A DNA stretch of 64,000 nucleotides from Escarpia spicata (GCA_963995525.1 OZ023213.1:19236985-19300984); one strand, 5' to 3'. Counted from the stretch's first letter, positions 47,263 through 62,407 are shown. Translations and numbers: made by a program. The notes: a model not told the origin generated them from the sequence alone.

Positions 47263-49194
47263 ATGCATGTCAAGGTAAGAATATGACGATTGGAAACACT
47301 TTAAATTATTCAATTGCTCGTTGGACTGAAGGCGTATTTTCTCAAGGTGAAAGCCGAGCAGTTATGTTATGTAACACGAACATTCCATTTGTAATATTCG
47401 TGTACGACAATTACATTGTAATCTGATTGAATCCGTTGTTTGAAATCGGTTATTGTCGTTACCGTTGCAGTTATTATCATATACATATTCCTGATTGTCA
47501 ACGTATTCGTCAATATTTGTTGATAGATTTTCAAAAAATAGCATCACTGCACTCTTTACTAGTAAATTTTATGATATAAATTTCCGTTTTTCAAAATATT
47601 ACCTTGAAGGATATTACAAAATTACAACTTGTATAAATGTTGTTAACCAAGGGTTGTAATTCTGTGCAGGGTTTTCTCTCTCATTTCTGACATCTCCGTT
47701 CTTGCTTTCTGTCCGACATCATATCATTTTGATTGTTCATCGAGTTGGAAGAATAATTTAAGGTAATGTTTATGATACAATTAAAAAATGTCAGTCACTT
47801 CAACGTGTCGACTGCCGTCAGCATTTCTGGTTTATTCATCCTCTGCTCAGATGGTGTGGCGAGCAGGCTGTCGTAATTCGGTTTGTATCACCCCTCTTCT
47901 TGATTCACGTTTGGACTTGCTTTGCTGATCCAAAGAGCTTCCTTTATCCTACTTGCCACACAAACAAAGGAAGAACAAACCAGTTCCTCTGAAGACTGCT
48001 GACGGCAGTAGAAATGTTGAAGTCAGTTTCAATTTGTATTTGTGCCATGGCGAACATTTGTTTCTTGTTATTGTTATTATTGTTGCGGTTGTGGCTGCTA
48101 TAGTGACAGCTGCTGTAGCGTTTTCGGCTCCATTTTGCCAATTTCAGATGCAAGTATCAATTACCTGGTTAGGTTGATATGCACGTTTTATCGAAATGTT
48201 ATTAATACTTCTTATGTGTGATTAACCAAATAAGGATCATTTAGTGCACGTCTGGTTGGCCGCTTCAAGTGCATACACAGTACTTGAGTTGCAATAAATA
48301 TAGCCAACAAGGGCACATGTGATATAGGAATCAGCTAAAATTAATTCGTGTTGCTATTTTTCACTAATATGCGAAACTCATAAAATGTATTCTTGTATTT
48401 TTTTAATGTGTTTTATTTGTATTTCTCAAGTTGCTATTATAGCATAGACGGACATTATTTTTAAAGAATTTTTAAAACGACATTGTTAAGCCAACTTGGG
48501 TTTCAGTTCCTAATGTTTTTTTGATCCCAGTGCACCCATGCACGGAAACACTCACTCTCTCTCTCTCTCTCTCGCTCAGACACACACACACGCGCGCGCG
48601 CGCGCAGACATACAAAAACACACATTCATACACAAGTATCCTGAATGAAATAATGGATTATGGTTCGAAACGAACACCGTCCACACAACTATTAAAACAT
48701 AATCGAATATATATATATATATATATTATCCTTTTAATTATTGAAACTCCGGCTCAGTCCACCTAATATTAATTCGTTCCTGCGCTAGTGTTATGCATTG
48801 TAGTGTTAAGAACAAGATCTAAATAGCAACGAAGCAAGGGATATACATCGTATACTCAAGCAAATTGTCATTTAATGGGACTTTACATAAAAAACATTCG
48901 TTTCTTATATCATCTCTTACATATCCATTGAACCGTCTGTTACAGTTTCTTGCTCAGCGACCGGGCGTTGATGTGCTTCTGTTGTTGGCGATCGTCTGCT
49001 CCCAGTTTCCAAAAGCAATCTCCCCACGAATCCTCCTGTATATACGACCCTACCTCCTCTGCGCTGCCGTGAGTGAGCATGAAGTTGACAAGTGTTTCAC
49101 TCTTTGCAATGAGAACAACACCTGTGCTGCCATTAGAGAACGCTACAAGAACCTTTGCAAAATGCGAAGAAAGCCTGCCTTAGGAGATATTTAG
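47263..49194 (+). pseudogene. Second cysteine-rich peptide gene, decayed paralogue
   Basis: Exon 1 (47263-47274, Met-His-Val-Lys, GTAAGA donor) and its 5' flank match exon 1 of the gene at 39126. Exon 2 starts at 48946 after TTACAG with 'VDVLLLLAIVCS', matching the signal-peptide core of the other gene in DNA and protein. Several mature Cys are replaced (for example by Ser and Tyr). Near 49160 the frame slips relative to the paralogue, ending at TAG 49192. The homologous C-terminus (Tyr-Leu-Asp-Glu-Ala...) is readable in another frame to about 49280. A tandem duplicate that has lost function, or a diverged short form. Confidence 0.65.
47275..48945 (+). other. Intron of the second cysteine-rich peptide gene
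   Basis: About 1.67 kb. Contains a CT/CA/CG simple repeat (48553-48605) and an AT run (48709-48725). Small open frames near 47950-48180 are not recognisable. Confidence 0.5.
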
Positions 49195-49255
49195 ATGAGG
49201 CGATGGAGAAATACCAAGAACACGAATGCACTTTAGTTGGACAAACAACATCTAT

Positions 49256-49400
49256 AGCTGCGTTCAAAAGTACACTTTAAAACGGTTTAGTTAAAACGTT
49301 TGAACTAATCCAGTCAGAAAATACACGTGTGAACGCGATTGAGCGCTAAAACGTTTTAGCTAAAACCGTTTAAGTACGTTTTAAGTACGTCACCGTCATG
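49256..49400. repeat. Palindrome-rich segment, possible Harbinger end
   Basis: 'aaaacggtttagttaaaacgttt' and 'aaaacgttttagctaaaaccgttt' lie as inverted repeats about 60 bp apart, just upstream of the MYB-like gene remnant. They could be part of a transposon terminal repeat. No partner at the other side was found. Confidence 0.35.
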
Positions 49401-49464
49401 CGCATTCAGTCTTGCGCCTCGTCGCTTCCTGTTTATAACATAAACATAAACAAGATTTTGGCGC

Positions 49465-51500
49465 AATCATGTCTTCGATCGACGCAAAATCAAAAGAAAC
49501 GGAAGTGCGACGCGACAATTGGGACGATGGTGAAATTCTGTTCTCAATATAATTATATATCGGCGCATTGCCAATCGTCTGATCCGTGAGCCGAGAGAGG
49601 GCGCCGAGGCGGGGTCAGGGGAAAGTTCTAAACTGACTGCTGAATCCTGCCGTTCCAAAATAAAGAACCTGCGGCAGAGTTATAATAAGTGCAAGGACAA
49701 CAACAAGTGCATTTTGATGAGGGGGTAAAAACTAGAACTAGAAATGCCTAGCCGGCGTTACAGACAGTGCCAGATGCAGTGGTTTCGCCTTCGGACCAGG
49801 CTGCAAGGCAAAGTCGTGTTCGGCCCATTATATATTTTATACCGTTTTTTCGATTATGACTTTCATAACTTTTGTAAAAGTAAGAATAATTATAGTTCAT
49901 TAATGCGATGGCCAAGTAATTAGTACCTTCGTATATTATTTACTAATTAATAAGCTATATTATAAATGTATGCACTAAAACCCTAGACACAAAAGCAGGA
50001 AAATGTATATATAAACATGTTGCATCCATACTGTTTAATTTTTTTCAGTCGCAGTGATAGAGGGCGTCAAACATTGAGATATGTTGACCTTATGGATGCT
50101 TACAGAGCCAATAAACTGCGTGGACACCCACGAGCTGTCAGTCGGCTCAAGTGATCACGGATGCTGTCATGGACACAAAGCCCACCACAGAGCTGGTAAA
50201 CTACGTGGACACCGACGAGCTGTCAGTCGGCTCAAGTGATCAAGGTAAAGAAAAAAGAATAACCAAAATTTAGGATTATCTTTTCTTCAAGGGAAACATA
50301 AGACATTTTTTGATACGACATAAATTAGCTCTAGTTGAAAACAATAGCCATTTGCTCAACTGTTTCATGTTTTTTTTATAATCAAACCTGTACACGCTAT
50401 GTAATGATACATTATGTGTGTTTATATTTGTTTATTAAATGAGTGAAAAATTATTAATCCAAATCGCAACGAAGTGCTTCTATGTAGTGTTCTGTCCATC
50501 AAGCTGATAGCCCAAGGGCCCAAACCGTATGCCACTTTATTGTTGCATTTCATTAATTATTAGATTCATTTATGTACTGTTCTACTTGCAGACGACCTTA
50601 CTGATGAGGGAGGCACACCCGCCCACTCAGTCCCTGATCCAGACAGTCAGCCTGAAACTTCCCAAGCAACGTCCTCACGACCAGCCACTCCACGTACACC
50701 AACAACAGCAATTGCCATCAATAATCGCAGGCTAACCAAATACAGCTGTAGGCGTTGGATCAGAAGCACAAGTTTTATGCAAATACAAGTGTTTATTGTA
50801 TCGGCATTCATATGGCAAGTGTTGGGATAACAACAGACTTTATCTGAAGGGGGCAGACACACCATTTACGTTTTTTATGTGCAAATGGGCCTTCAAAATA
50901 AAACATTTCTACACGTAAAATTTAAGTACGTAACAGTCATTGTGTAGAAACACACATTATTATGTGTAGGTTTATATAAGTACACGCGACTCTGTATGTA
51001 AGCATAATTAATGTATATGCAATTTTCAAGTACATCGATATACATAAATTCCACGACATGCAAATACAACTGAACTCAACATGGACAATAACACATGAAT
51101 ATATGCATAAGCTCACTAATGCAGATTAGGCCAGACTATTATATATGTGTTTATTGTAGCTAGAAGGAAAATAAAAGCTCCCGAGAAGACACCGCCTCAT
51201 TGAGGGGGTCGTCTCAAAGTTTGCCTCTTCCCAGAAAGAGGTTGCCGCAATGTTCTTCGAAGCTGGGGACCAGCGTCTGAAGCTGGTGATGGAGATGGAG
51301 GAGAGGAGACTAGAGAGGGATATGGTTATCGTGGAGGAAGAGAGGAAGCATGAGAAAAGGATGATGCAGATGATGTTAATGATGAATCCTGGTTACCATT
51401 CCCAACGATATCCAAATATTCAGATGATGAACATTGGTTATGCACATGAACAATCCTACAGGCATGTCCAACACAGATGGCCTAACACACTTGACCATGT
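49465..51500 (+). pseudogene. Harbinger MYB/SANT-like gene remnant
   Basis: Pieces in order: 49469-49550 with 'RRDNWDDGEILF' (MYB/SANT start), about 49640-49725 with 'CRSKIKNLRQSYNKCKDN' (MYB third helix), 50590-50720 a Pro/Thr/Ser-rich linker after a splice-like 'cttgcag', and 51250-51500 an Arg/Glu/Met-rich coiled tail ('RLERDMVIVEEERKHEKRM'). Known PIF/Harbinger elements carry such a DNA-binding partner for the transposase. Stops and frame changes separate the pieces. Within it, two ~55-bp copies of 'gtggacacc-acgagctgtcagtcggctcaagtgatca' lie at about 50105-50158 and 50190-50246. Confidence 0.6.
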
Positions 51501-51526
51501 TATCTACCCCATCTACCTCACACTCA

Positions 51527-52390
<864 letters not shown>

Positions 52391-52391
52391 G

Positions 52392-53431
<1,040 letters not shown>

Positions 53432-53444
53432 GTTTATACCACAT

Positions 53445-53779
53445 AATTATTTACGGCAACAATGTAAAGGCAAGTTCTTATGTAGCGCAGTATCCAGTCC
53501 TTAGGACAGTTCAAGGCGCTTTACCCTTTACTCTCTGGCAGAAATGTACAATCGAACACCATCTCGACTTCTCTGGGAAGCATTCAGCGATGCTTCAATT
53601 AATGCGCGAAGACTATTTATATACAAATATCCACCACTGTCTATAGCCAGGTACACATTCATACAGCTATGTAACGTGAACAAACTTACCAACGGCTTGA
53701 CACGGCAGAGCTGGATTCGAACCCGAGTTCTCTCGATTGAGAGTCCGATGCTCTATACACTGTGTCATTGCGCTCCAGT
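53445..53779 (-). mobile_element. tRNA-derived SINE
   Basis: On the minus strand, 53779-53703 reads as a tRNA-like head with an A-box-like 'TGACACAGTGTATAGAGCATCGG' region (longer than the box itself; the core is TGACACAGTG) and a perfect B box GGTTCGAATCC. The body ends with 'gcgccttgaactgtcctaagga' ... 'tgcgctacataagaa', the conserved LINE-type tail seen in many invertebrate SINEs. RNA polymerase III promoter parts look intact. Confidence 0.75.
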
Positions 53780-53879
53780 GTGATTAATTGTTCATTTACA
53801 TTAATGTCATCATGAACATATTTAATTTGTCTAGCATCATGCACTTTATATATTTATGAATTTAAGAAAGCATAATAGC

Positions 53880-54465
53880 ATTATCAATTACAGCAAATCT
53901 TGGAAAGTGTGCACAAGTCAGGACCACCCGCATATGTAAACGAAGTGCGCCGTTTGCTAGGTCTTCCAACCTAACCTACACGTCTCGCTTCATACCTGAC
54001 TTTGCGATTCTTACACAACCGCTTCTTGAGCAAACTAAAACGGATGTCAACTGGCGTTGTGAAAATACAGAAGAGAAAGCTTTGCGAAAGCTCAAAGCCC
54101 ACCTAACAAGTAAAACAACGATGGCATACTTCAACTTGAACAGATACACTGAAATATACACAGGTACTAGTCCAGTGGGAGAAGCTGCAGTCATAGTGTA
54201 ATGAGACAAGGATAATCCGGATCAGACGTACGTCGTAGCATATGCAAGTCGTGCCCTCACTCCAACTGTTCAGAAATACTGGCAAGTCGAAGAAAGGCTC
54301 TCGCCAAAGTTTGGGCAGTAGAACATTTTCACTTGTCCATTAATGGCAATCGCGTGACGACAATAATAGACATGAACCACTAGAAGCAATTTGGAACAAT
54401 CCTAGACACAAGTTGTCAGCTAGACTAAAGGAATGGTCGCTTCGATTGCAAATATACAGAAGAGA
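53880..54465 (+). pseudogene. Ty3/gypsy RT-RNase H fragment (5' half, split by LINE)
   Basis: Forward frames show 'TSRFIPDFAILTQPLLEQTK' (reverse-transcriptase thumb), 'ALRKLKAHLTSKTTMAYFN', then RNase H pieces 'VVAYASRALTPTVQKYWQVE' and 'WNNPRHKLSARLKEWS'. It breaks off in the RNase H domain at about 54465 where a LINE begins. Several frameshifts and stops. Confidence 0.7.
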
Positions 54466-57400
54466 ACAGAAGTGGATTTATTTATCCAGACTGTGCATCC
54501 AATAATAAAGTGACAAATTATAATATTATAATACAAAAAAGGTGTACAATGAGGATGATGGAGACTCCCACTAAGACTTGAAAAGAAGTCGCTACCGTGG
54601 GAGCCACACATAGTATAATTATAGTTCAGATTCTGTTGAAAGAAAAAATATGTTGTTTATTATGTAAGAAATAAGCAATAACATAAAAAATAAGATACAT
54701 CGTCAGTGAAAAAAACTGGATAGATTATTTTATTACAAGATGTTTGTTCATAGAATGTGGTGAGGTAAGCAGGTAAAAGTAGTTTATGGTGTTTGTGTGT
54801 GGGAGAGGTCATTGTGGTTGATTACGTGCATATAAGCAGGCATAACAGTTAATGTTTGTGCACGTGTTGTTGTAAGGGAAGTGGTGGTAATTGTCTTTGG
54901 TAAACAGTATTTAAGACGTAGTTTTGCAAATGAAGGATTTGTACCGTAAATGTAAATTTTGTGTTGGTTGCGTATTTTGTGACCATGAATCATGTTATTT
55001 GTAGCTATTTTCCATTATAGAAGGTGAACAGGTAATTTGTTATGTATAAATTTATGGTAACATTTTTATTCTTGAAGGGCTAAAATATGATTCACTTTAA
55101 TAAGTTTAATTCTTTTGAATAACGGGTCAGCATGAGCATAAAATTACTCAAAGTTATTATGCGTACAGCATAAGTTGATTAATTCTTTGAGAGAGGTACC
55201 CCCATGTTGTTAGACAGTAAGTTATGAGTGGTACTAATAATGAATTATATAATATTATTTTTATTCACACTGTCATAATTTGTTTAAATCTATTTAGTAT
55301 ACCGATTATTCTGGAACATTTGTTTGATACATTTTCAGAGTGTTTTTTCCAGTTTAGATGTGTATCCAATGTTAATCCCAGGAAATTAAAACTGTCAACT
55401 TTTGTAATTATGCTTTTATTGATTTTAGGAATAGGTGTGTAATATGTTTTGGAGTGTAGAAAACCATTAATTTAGATTTAGTTACGTTAAGAGAAAGTTT
55501 ATTTATTCCTAGCCATTAATTAATTTTGTGGAGTTCTTCATTAATCAATGTTTCAACATCATCGGTGTGTGAGATTGTGAAATTGCTCATGGTACTTAAT
55601 AAAGTAGCGTCGTCTGCATGGGATATAAAAATTGAACATTTGGCTCGCTTGAGAATAGTCATTAAAATAAAGTAATCAATAATTGAGCCTTGGGGTACTC
55701 CGGTTTCTATAGATAAGGTACCAGATTTTACATCCTTAATTTCTACATATTGTGTTCTATTTGATAGATAACTTTCATAAAGTTTCAGAGACACCCCTTC
55801 ATTGCTGTAATGTTTTCATTTACAAAGTACTGTATTGTGGTCTAAGGTGTCAAATGCTTAAGAGAGATCTAGAAATATGCTAGAAGGTACCTCATTATTA
55901 TGCACATGGTTGTTATTCGGTCTACAAGGTCCATTGCAGCATATTCCTTCGAGTGACCAGAACGAAAGTCATACTGGGATTTCGAAACAAGGTTGTTACT
56001 TTCAAAATAAGAAGAAATTGGTCTATAGTTGTTGATTATTGATGGGTCACCGTTTTTAAATAACGGAATAACTTTGGCCACCATTAGTTTTTCAGGGAAT
56101 AATCCCGTACTAAAAACTTGATTTATAAGTAGCGTTAAAGATTGTATTATCTTAGGCGCAATTTGTTTTAGCAAATTGGTTGAAATAAAATCAGACCCGG
56201 TACTATTTTTAGACTGAAGGTTGTCTATTGTTTTTTTTACAATTTGTTCGTCAACGTTGTTAGGTACAAATTTGCAGTTAAAATGTTTATCAAAGTAATG
56301 CCTAAAATCTTTGTCACCTAAATATGTTATGCTATTAACCAGTTTTCTGCCGACATTTGTAAAGAAGGTGTTAAATGCGTTAGCTATATCTAGAGTGTTT
56401 GTAGTTTATATATTATGTATACTGAGTGATTCGGGAAAACTATTCTTATTGTTTTTTTTCTTGAAATAATTTCATTTATTGTTTTCCACGTATTTCTGAT
56501 ATCAGATTTATATTTAGCGAAAGTTGACGCAAAATAATATTGTTTGGATTCACGTAAGGTTCTCTTTAATAAGGTACCATACGTTTTAAAGTTAATGCGA
56601 ATAATTTTTTATTCCCTTGAATAGGGATTTGTATGTTTCATTCTCTTATATGATTTATCTCGAAACTTTATGGATTTTAGCAGACCCGTGGTAATCCATT
56701 TAGATTGTTTGTGTTTGTATTTATTAAACTTAACTAATTTACTTACCATATGCTTGTTCTTGGACATATTAATTACGTCGAATATAATTTCGTAGCTTAG
56801 ATTAAGGTCTGTCTTCAAATTTTTGTCAAGTAAGTTGTACAAATCAGACGAATTAATGTAATTTATTATATTTTGAGTGGCTTTATCATTTATTGTGTTA
56901 ATTTTAATCCAGGGTTTGGTGGATTTCCTAACGAAATTTCTGAGAGAATAAAGCGAGGGAGGTGATCGGATATCTTATTTATTAATATACCAGATGTATT
57001 TATGGATATAGAACTCTGACTTTTACAGAATATATTGTCAATTAATGTGCCATTTGAGCGTGATAATCTCGTGGGAAGTGTAAAGTGTGGAATAAACTGA
57101 GAGATTTCAACAGATCGAAGAATTCACTGCAAATTGGTATTTCATTTATATTGAGGAGATTAAGATTGAAGTCTCCGGCAATGCTAATGTTTGTGTTCGA
57201 TTGTTCTGTTGACAAGATAAGTGTGGTGAATTCATTAATAAATTGCCTGACATGTTCTCTTATCATACTCGGAACTCGGAGGTCTGTATATGTTGCCAAT
57301 AGTAATTGATTTTGATAAACCTCCTCAAGTTACTTTACTAATTAGTTCCTCTCAGTGTTCGTACGTATTTATGTTTAGTTTTATTATATGTTGGAATCTT

Positions 57401-58680
57401 TTGTCAATATATGTCATTAAGCCACCATTGTTACTGCTACTCTTTCCTTGAACAATACTATCGTACTCAGGTAGTTTTATATTTGCTAAGTCGGTTAGGT
57501 TGGATATCCAACATTCTTGTAGACAAATTACACTAAAATTTATAATTTGTGTCCTGCAGTGAGCTGACGAATGAAACTAGTTCATGAAATTTAGAATGTT
57601 TATATTGAATATTTAAGCAGAGTATTGAAATTTGTCAATTTTTAACATCAGCAAGTATCTTAAAGTGATCTATGGCGTAATACGATGAAAATTTTATAAA
57701 GAGGGTATTTGCACCAAAGAGGCAATAAATAATGTCTTGGTGAACGATAACCGAATAATATAATGTTTAGTAGTTGCATCATTGTGTTTGTTTGTATGTT
57801 TTGTTAGACATGTTCAACAAATAAAGCAACATAATTTGACGACGGACATGTATCAGTACATTACACATAGTCAACAACAAGAAACAGAAACAAATATAAC
57901 GTAATTGGCTTTGCTGGCTGCATAAAAATATATTACCATGCCATAGCTCACAACAACGAAGTGAGATATAATAGCTTAAACCATTGCACAATAATACACT
58001 AGATGAGAGATTACAAAATAAACAAAGGAGTTACCTACGAAATATATATAAGCATTACATAGTAGTTACATAGTAGTTAATTATAACATTGCTCATAACA
58101 AAGAGGAACCGTATTCGAGGCCATGTTTAATATATATAATTACATGCCCCAGAACAGCAATGTTTGCTAGGCTTACTTAGACACCGCATTTAAATTAATA
58201 ATTGAAAGGTATATTCTTAAGTAAACCAAACATTAAAGGCATGTCATCCATTATTAAACCACATAGGAAAAGACATGTACCACTAGCAAGCAATTTATGA
58301 GCCAATTAAACACTAGGTGTACAATGTTTTTTGTAACACTACAAAATTAGATTACATTACAAAATATTTATGTCAGAACGACATTAGACAATGTGTTAAT
58401 CTGTTTATTTTTATATGAATGAATAAAAAAAATATATATATATATATATACGACATGATTATGACATATAAAGTAATTACAGTTTTTCATAACATACTAA
58501 AAGCGTATCAAGTTAATTAGTAGGTATCCTAAAAATCAGTTACTCAATGTTACACTAAACACTGTATTTGCAAGAAAAGAAAACAAAACAAAAAATAAAA
58601 AAGATGAATGAAAGGTTAAGTCTGGCTAATGAGTAGTGTCAGAAACGACGGCATCATACGACGTAACTACATGTGATAGA
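54466..58680 (-). mobile_element. CR1/Jockey-like LINE inserted in the gypsy element
   Basis: Minus-strand pieces: endonuclease 57299-57042 ('NTNISIAGDFNLNLLNINEI'), connector 56842-56609 ('KWITTGLLKSIKFRDKSYKR'), reverse transcriptase 56174-55869 ('LFPEKLMVAKVIPLFKNGDP') and 55794-55516 ('IETGVPQGSI', 'HADDATLL'). The catalytic box reads HADD where YADD/FADD is usual. 57300-58650 would hold the rest of the endonuclease and ORF1, but I see only broken frames there. A possible target duplication GCAAAT lies at both edges (about 54450 and 58693). Confidence 0.65.
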
Positions 58681-59830
58681 CACAAGAAGTTTGGCAAATG
58701 ATCTGCGAATCAGATACGAGTCGGGGAAAAACAATCTCGCTGATTGGATAAGCCGTCATCCACTTTCCTGTACGTCTGAGGGCCCATCGAAGGTTGCAGA
58801 TGATTACATAAACTTAATCCCAGAACACACTGTTCCGAAGGCAATGACACCGGAAGAGGTTAAGAGCGAGACTCGTGTCGACATGATGCTACAAGAAGTT
58901 GTCAAACTCATTCAGAATGGAAACTGGGACGATCCGTGTAATGTTCCAGAAATGCACTAATTCCGCAATGTTTAGAATGAACTGTCAGCCTCAAATGATG
59001 TCATTTTGAGAGGAACTCCACAGTTGTTGTCTAAAACACTTCTACAGCAAGCTATATTCATATGGCTCGTGAAGGCCCCCAAGGAATCCTTAAGACAGAA
59101 CGCCTTCTTCGGGGAATATCGACAAGATGACAGAGCAAGCCATAAAGCAATGCATCGCCTGTCAAGGTACTGGACCAGAAGTTGCTCAAGCACCACTAAG
59201 AAAGTCGGAACATCCGCGAAGTCCTTAGACGGTGGTTTCAGCAGATTTCAAAGGCCCATATGGTTTGAACAGCGGCTACGTATTGGTATTGGTGGGCGAA
59301 TACTCTCGTTATGCTGTGACCCATGTTGTGAAGTCTACAAATGCTGCAACCGTGATTCCAGTCTTGGATTCCATATTTAGCATGTTTGGAATACGGATGT
59401 CCTGAAAACGTATAACGGTCCACGATTTAATAGCGACCAATTTCGCAAGTTTGCGGAATACTTGGGATTTCATCGTAGACGAATTACTCCTCTTTGGCCT
59501 AGAACTATCTCGGAGGTTGAGCGTTTGATGAGAAACATGAACAAAGTTGTGAAAGCTGTGGCAGTAGAAGGAAGATCATGAAAACAGGAGTTGTGTTTTC
59601 TTCGCAATTACAGAGCAACTCCCCACAGCACTACCGGCCGCTCTCCAGCAGAGCTGCTTTTTAGTCGTCCACTAAGAATGGAACTGCCAGAGATTAGCGA
59701 CATACAGGATGACACCGTGCTGCGACAGCGATATTTCCAGGCATGGCAGCGACAGAAACAATATGCAGACCGCAGAATACGCGCTCGCCCATCAAATATG
59801 CAAATCGGAGAAAACGTTACAACATAGTTA
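58660..59830 (+). pseudogene. Ty3/gypsy RNase H-integrase fragment (3' half)
   Basis: Resumes the RNase H domain with 'LRIRYESGKNNLADWISRHP' (58673-58960), then integrase in broken frames, with 'CPENV' and 'FNSDQFRKFAEYLGF'-like sequence near 59400-59470. 59591-59827 holds the C-terminal 'NYRATPHSTTGRSPAELLFS' and a tail with 'RQKQYADRRIRARP'. It fits as the continuation of the fragment ending at 54465. Confidence 0.68.
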
Positions 59831-60234
59831 CAACATATAGATATTTTGAAAAGCAGGACAACATGGGCCCACTTACAATTTCTCTACAATTACTCATAAA
59901 TGTTATCATATGATTGTCAATATCAAGAACCTGGTTTCTGAAACTATCAACATTTTTGCGCAATAGGGCGTCAAACGAGTCAATAGCATTATTTACAAAC
60001 ATATTACTCGCACTGTCCTACAGGCGTCGTAAATCCATCGGGCAACCCTTCGGCCGCCTGGCATCCAACCCACGTCGGGCCGCTTGTCCTGTCCGGACCG
60101 CTGTTTTTTTCTCGAAAAACAGGAAATAATTTTAGGTGTATATACGTCGCCACCGATACACAACAGGCTGCGTTCACCATCAAACGTTGGATGACTATTG
60201 CAAAATAAACAAAAACAACTAAAATATATGTGTT
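59831..60234. other. No recognisable gene
   Basis: Nothing recognised apart from short frames. Possibly the 3' part of the gypsy element or the hAT remnant. Confidence 0.35.
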
Positions 60235-60700
60235 TTATTGTTTATTAGTTGACACTTCTGTGTACTGCAAGCATCTGCGCAGGGTGGAGAGTATATCGTG
60301 GAAGTCTGATATGCGCGCATATATGCTTTTGAGAATTACGTCCGCCACAATTTCCAGATCAATGGAGTCGATCGCCTTCTTATAAAGATGGCATAATTGT
60401 TCACGTTCAGCTGACCCATGGTCGTTCGGAACTTTGACTTGATGAGAGAAAGCTCTACAAACAGTGTATCTGTTGAATAGGCCGTGGTTGGCAGACACAT
60501 TACGGGTTCCACCACTCTCGTGTAGAACGACAGGTACTTCGCAAAGTTATCTCTTTTCAGCAAATCTGTGACGGCGGGGAGACTGTGCAACAACGCTAGA
60601 ATAAGAATCGCCTCGCTTATGAAGATATTCCAGTTGATGTCAAGATTTAACAAGATTGCCATCCAGAAAATTAACTCTAGATGGCAAGTGGACAAGGAAT
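60235..60700 (-). pseudogene. hAT-like transposase C-terminal remnant
   Basis: The minus-strand frame (60695-60336) contains 'YSTDTLFVELSLIKSKFRTT', which follows the hAT dimerisation-domain pattern (Ser-Thr-x2-x-x-F-x-x-L-x-x-I-K-x-x-x-R-x-T-M). It is short and degenerate. Confidence 0.45.
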
Positions 60701-60849
60701 CCTTTTTTATTTACTTGTATCCCGACCTTTTAAGTTAAGTGTCGATTTTATTTTTAAACATATTCACGCTACTAGCACCAACACAATCAGGAGATAATCT
60801 GTTCCATTCATGTACAGTCCTTTGGGAGTATGACAGCTTTCTTATATAT

Positions 60850-61780
60850 AATCTTCACTGCTCCTTTACTAATGTAACTTCATGTCCTCTCGTCCTTCTA
60901 TCTTTTTAACTGGGAAAAAATATTTATATTTATATTTTCATAACCATTCAATATTTTAAACACTTCTATCTGATCTCCCTTCAATATCCTGGTCTCTAGT
61001 GTTGTTAAACCGCATTCTTTTAGGCGTTTTTCGTAACTAAGATCCATCAGTTTTGGTATCATTTTAGTTGCTCTCCTCTGTACTCTTTCTAGCATATCTA
61101 TGTCCTTCCTGAGATATGGCAACCATGTTTAATACAATATTATAAATGAGGTCTAACTATTGTTTTGTACAGCGGTATTATTAGCTCTTTTCCTTATACG
61201 TTGTTTTGCCTAATTAATCCAAGGATTTGATTTCCCTTTGAAGCGGCAATACTGCACTGTTCTGAAACTTTCATATCAGCGCTAGTGGTTACCCTAAGTC
61301 CTTTTCTTTTACAGTAGTATTTAGTACAGAACCCCTATTGTATATTGTACATGTTCGTTCCCATGTCCTGTGTGGAGGCACTTACATTTCCCAAAATTGC
61401 ACATTTGCCTTTTTTCCGACCAATTTATCAACCTGTCAAGATCATCTTGTAAATGCATCACATTTAGTCCTTCTAAACAATCATCCACTTTTTTTCATTA
61501 CCTTGCTTATTATATCATCGTCCAAATCGTTGATATATATTAAGAATAATATATCTCCTAGTACTGATCCCTGTGGTACCCCACTCAAAACTGATTTCCA
61601 GTTTGAAGCCTCCCCATCAACTACGTCAATTAGCCATTTTTCTATCCATTTAATTATACCATTTCCTCTGCCTTTAGTTTATGCAGTAATGTTTGATGTG
61701 GCACTTTGTCGAAAGCTTTCTGAAAATCTAAGTAGATGATATATATTGGTGGTCCCTCGTCTACCCACTTAGTGATGTCG
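60850..61780 (-). pseudogene. CR1-like LINE reverse transcriptase fragment
   Basis: The minus strand shows 'FDKVPHQT'-like sequence near 61720, the 'GVPQGSVLG' box near 61570, and the C-terminal 'LERVQRRATKMIPKLMDLSY' at 61122-60898. It is similar in type to the LINE at 3.1-7.1 kb but broken into many frames. Confidence 0.65.
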
Positions 61781-61982
61781 GCGTAGACTTCTCGAAACGC
61801 CAAATATATGGCGATCTTAAGAAGAGCAGACTCGCCATGGCCCTCAATCGTTACGTCATCTATACCATAGTTCCAGCCGATGCCAAAAACCCTTCTTTGA
61901 GCAGCTCCTTGAGAATCCGGGAAAGATACTGCTTATGAAGCAGCTCAGCTTGTCCGGTGACAGAATTTATTTTCACGGGGGC

Positions 61983-62300
61983 GCGCGATAGGTTAGCGAT
62001 TGGTTAGCACATCCGCCTGACATACCGGCGCCCCGAGTTCAATATCCGGACCGGGCAGGTATGGTATATTTTGTATAATAACCTGGCTCTCAACATTGGG
62101 GACTGTGTATCCCTCGTGACTCGGAGATCACGTTAATGTCGGTCCCGTCTCAATTTGGGACGTAAAAGAACCTCGGAGGACGACAAGCACCCTAGCAGTG
62201 ACCACCCTCAGTGCCAGCATATAAAGGTCGGCTTGGCAATAATGTTCTGAAAAAGGCTGGCTAGTTGAATGAGACTTCATAAGAACATAACATTGTAATC
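61983..62300 (+). mobile_element. Possible tRNA-derived SINE
   Basis: 61990-62050 has an A-box-like 'TAGCGATTGGTTAGCACATCCG' (core TTAGCGATTGG) and a B-box-like 'GAGTTCAATATCC', at tRNA-like spacing and followed by an unrelated body. The B box has two departures from consensus, so it is old or marginal. Confidence 0.45.
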
Positions 62301-62407
62301 ACAATATATACAGACTAGTCTGTTAATAGAACGTTGCCGAGTGCTGGAAACAACTAAAAGTTCTCTTCTCCACCCCTTTCTGCGACCCGCACAACAATCT
62401 CATGGAA

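Noticed and set aside
61338..61739. A forward 133-codon frame
   Set aside because: Lies opposite a LINE reverse transcriptase fragment on the minus strand, which carries the recognisable motifs.
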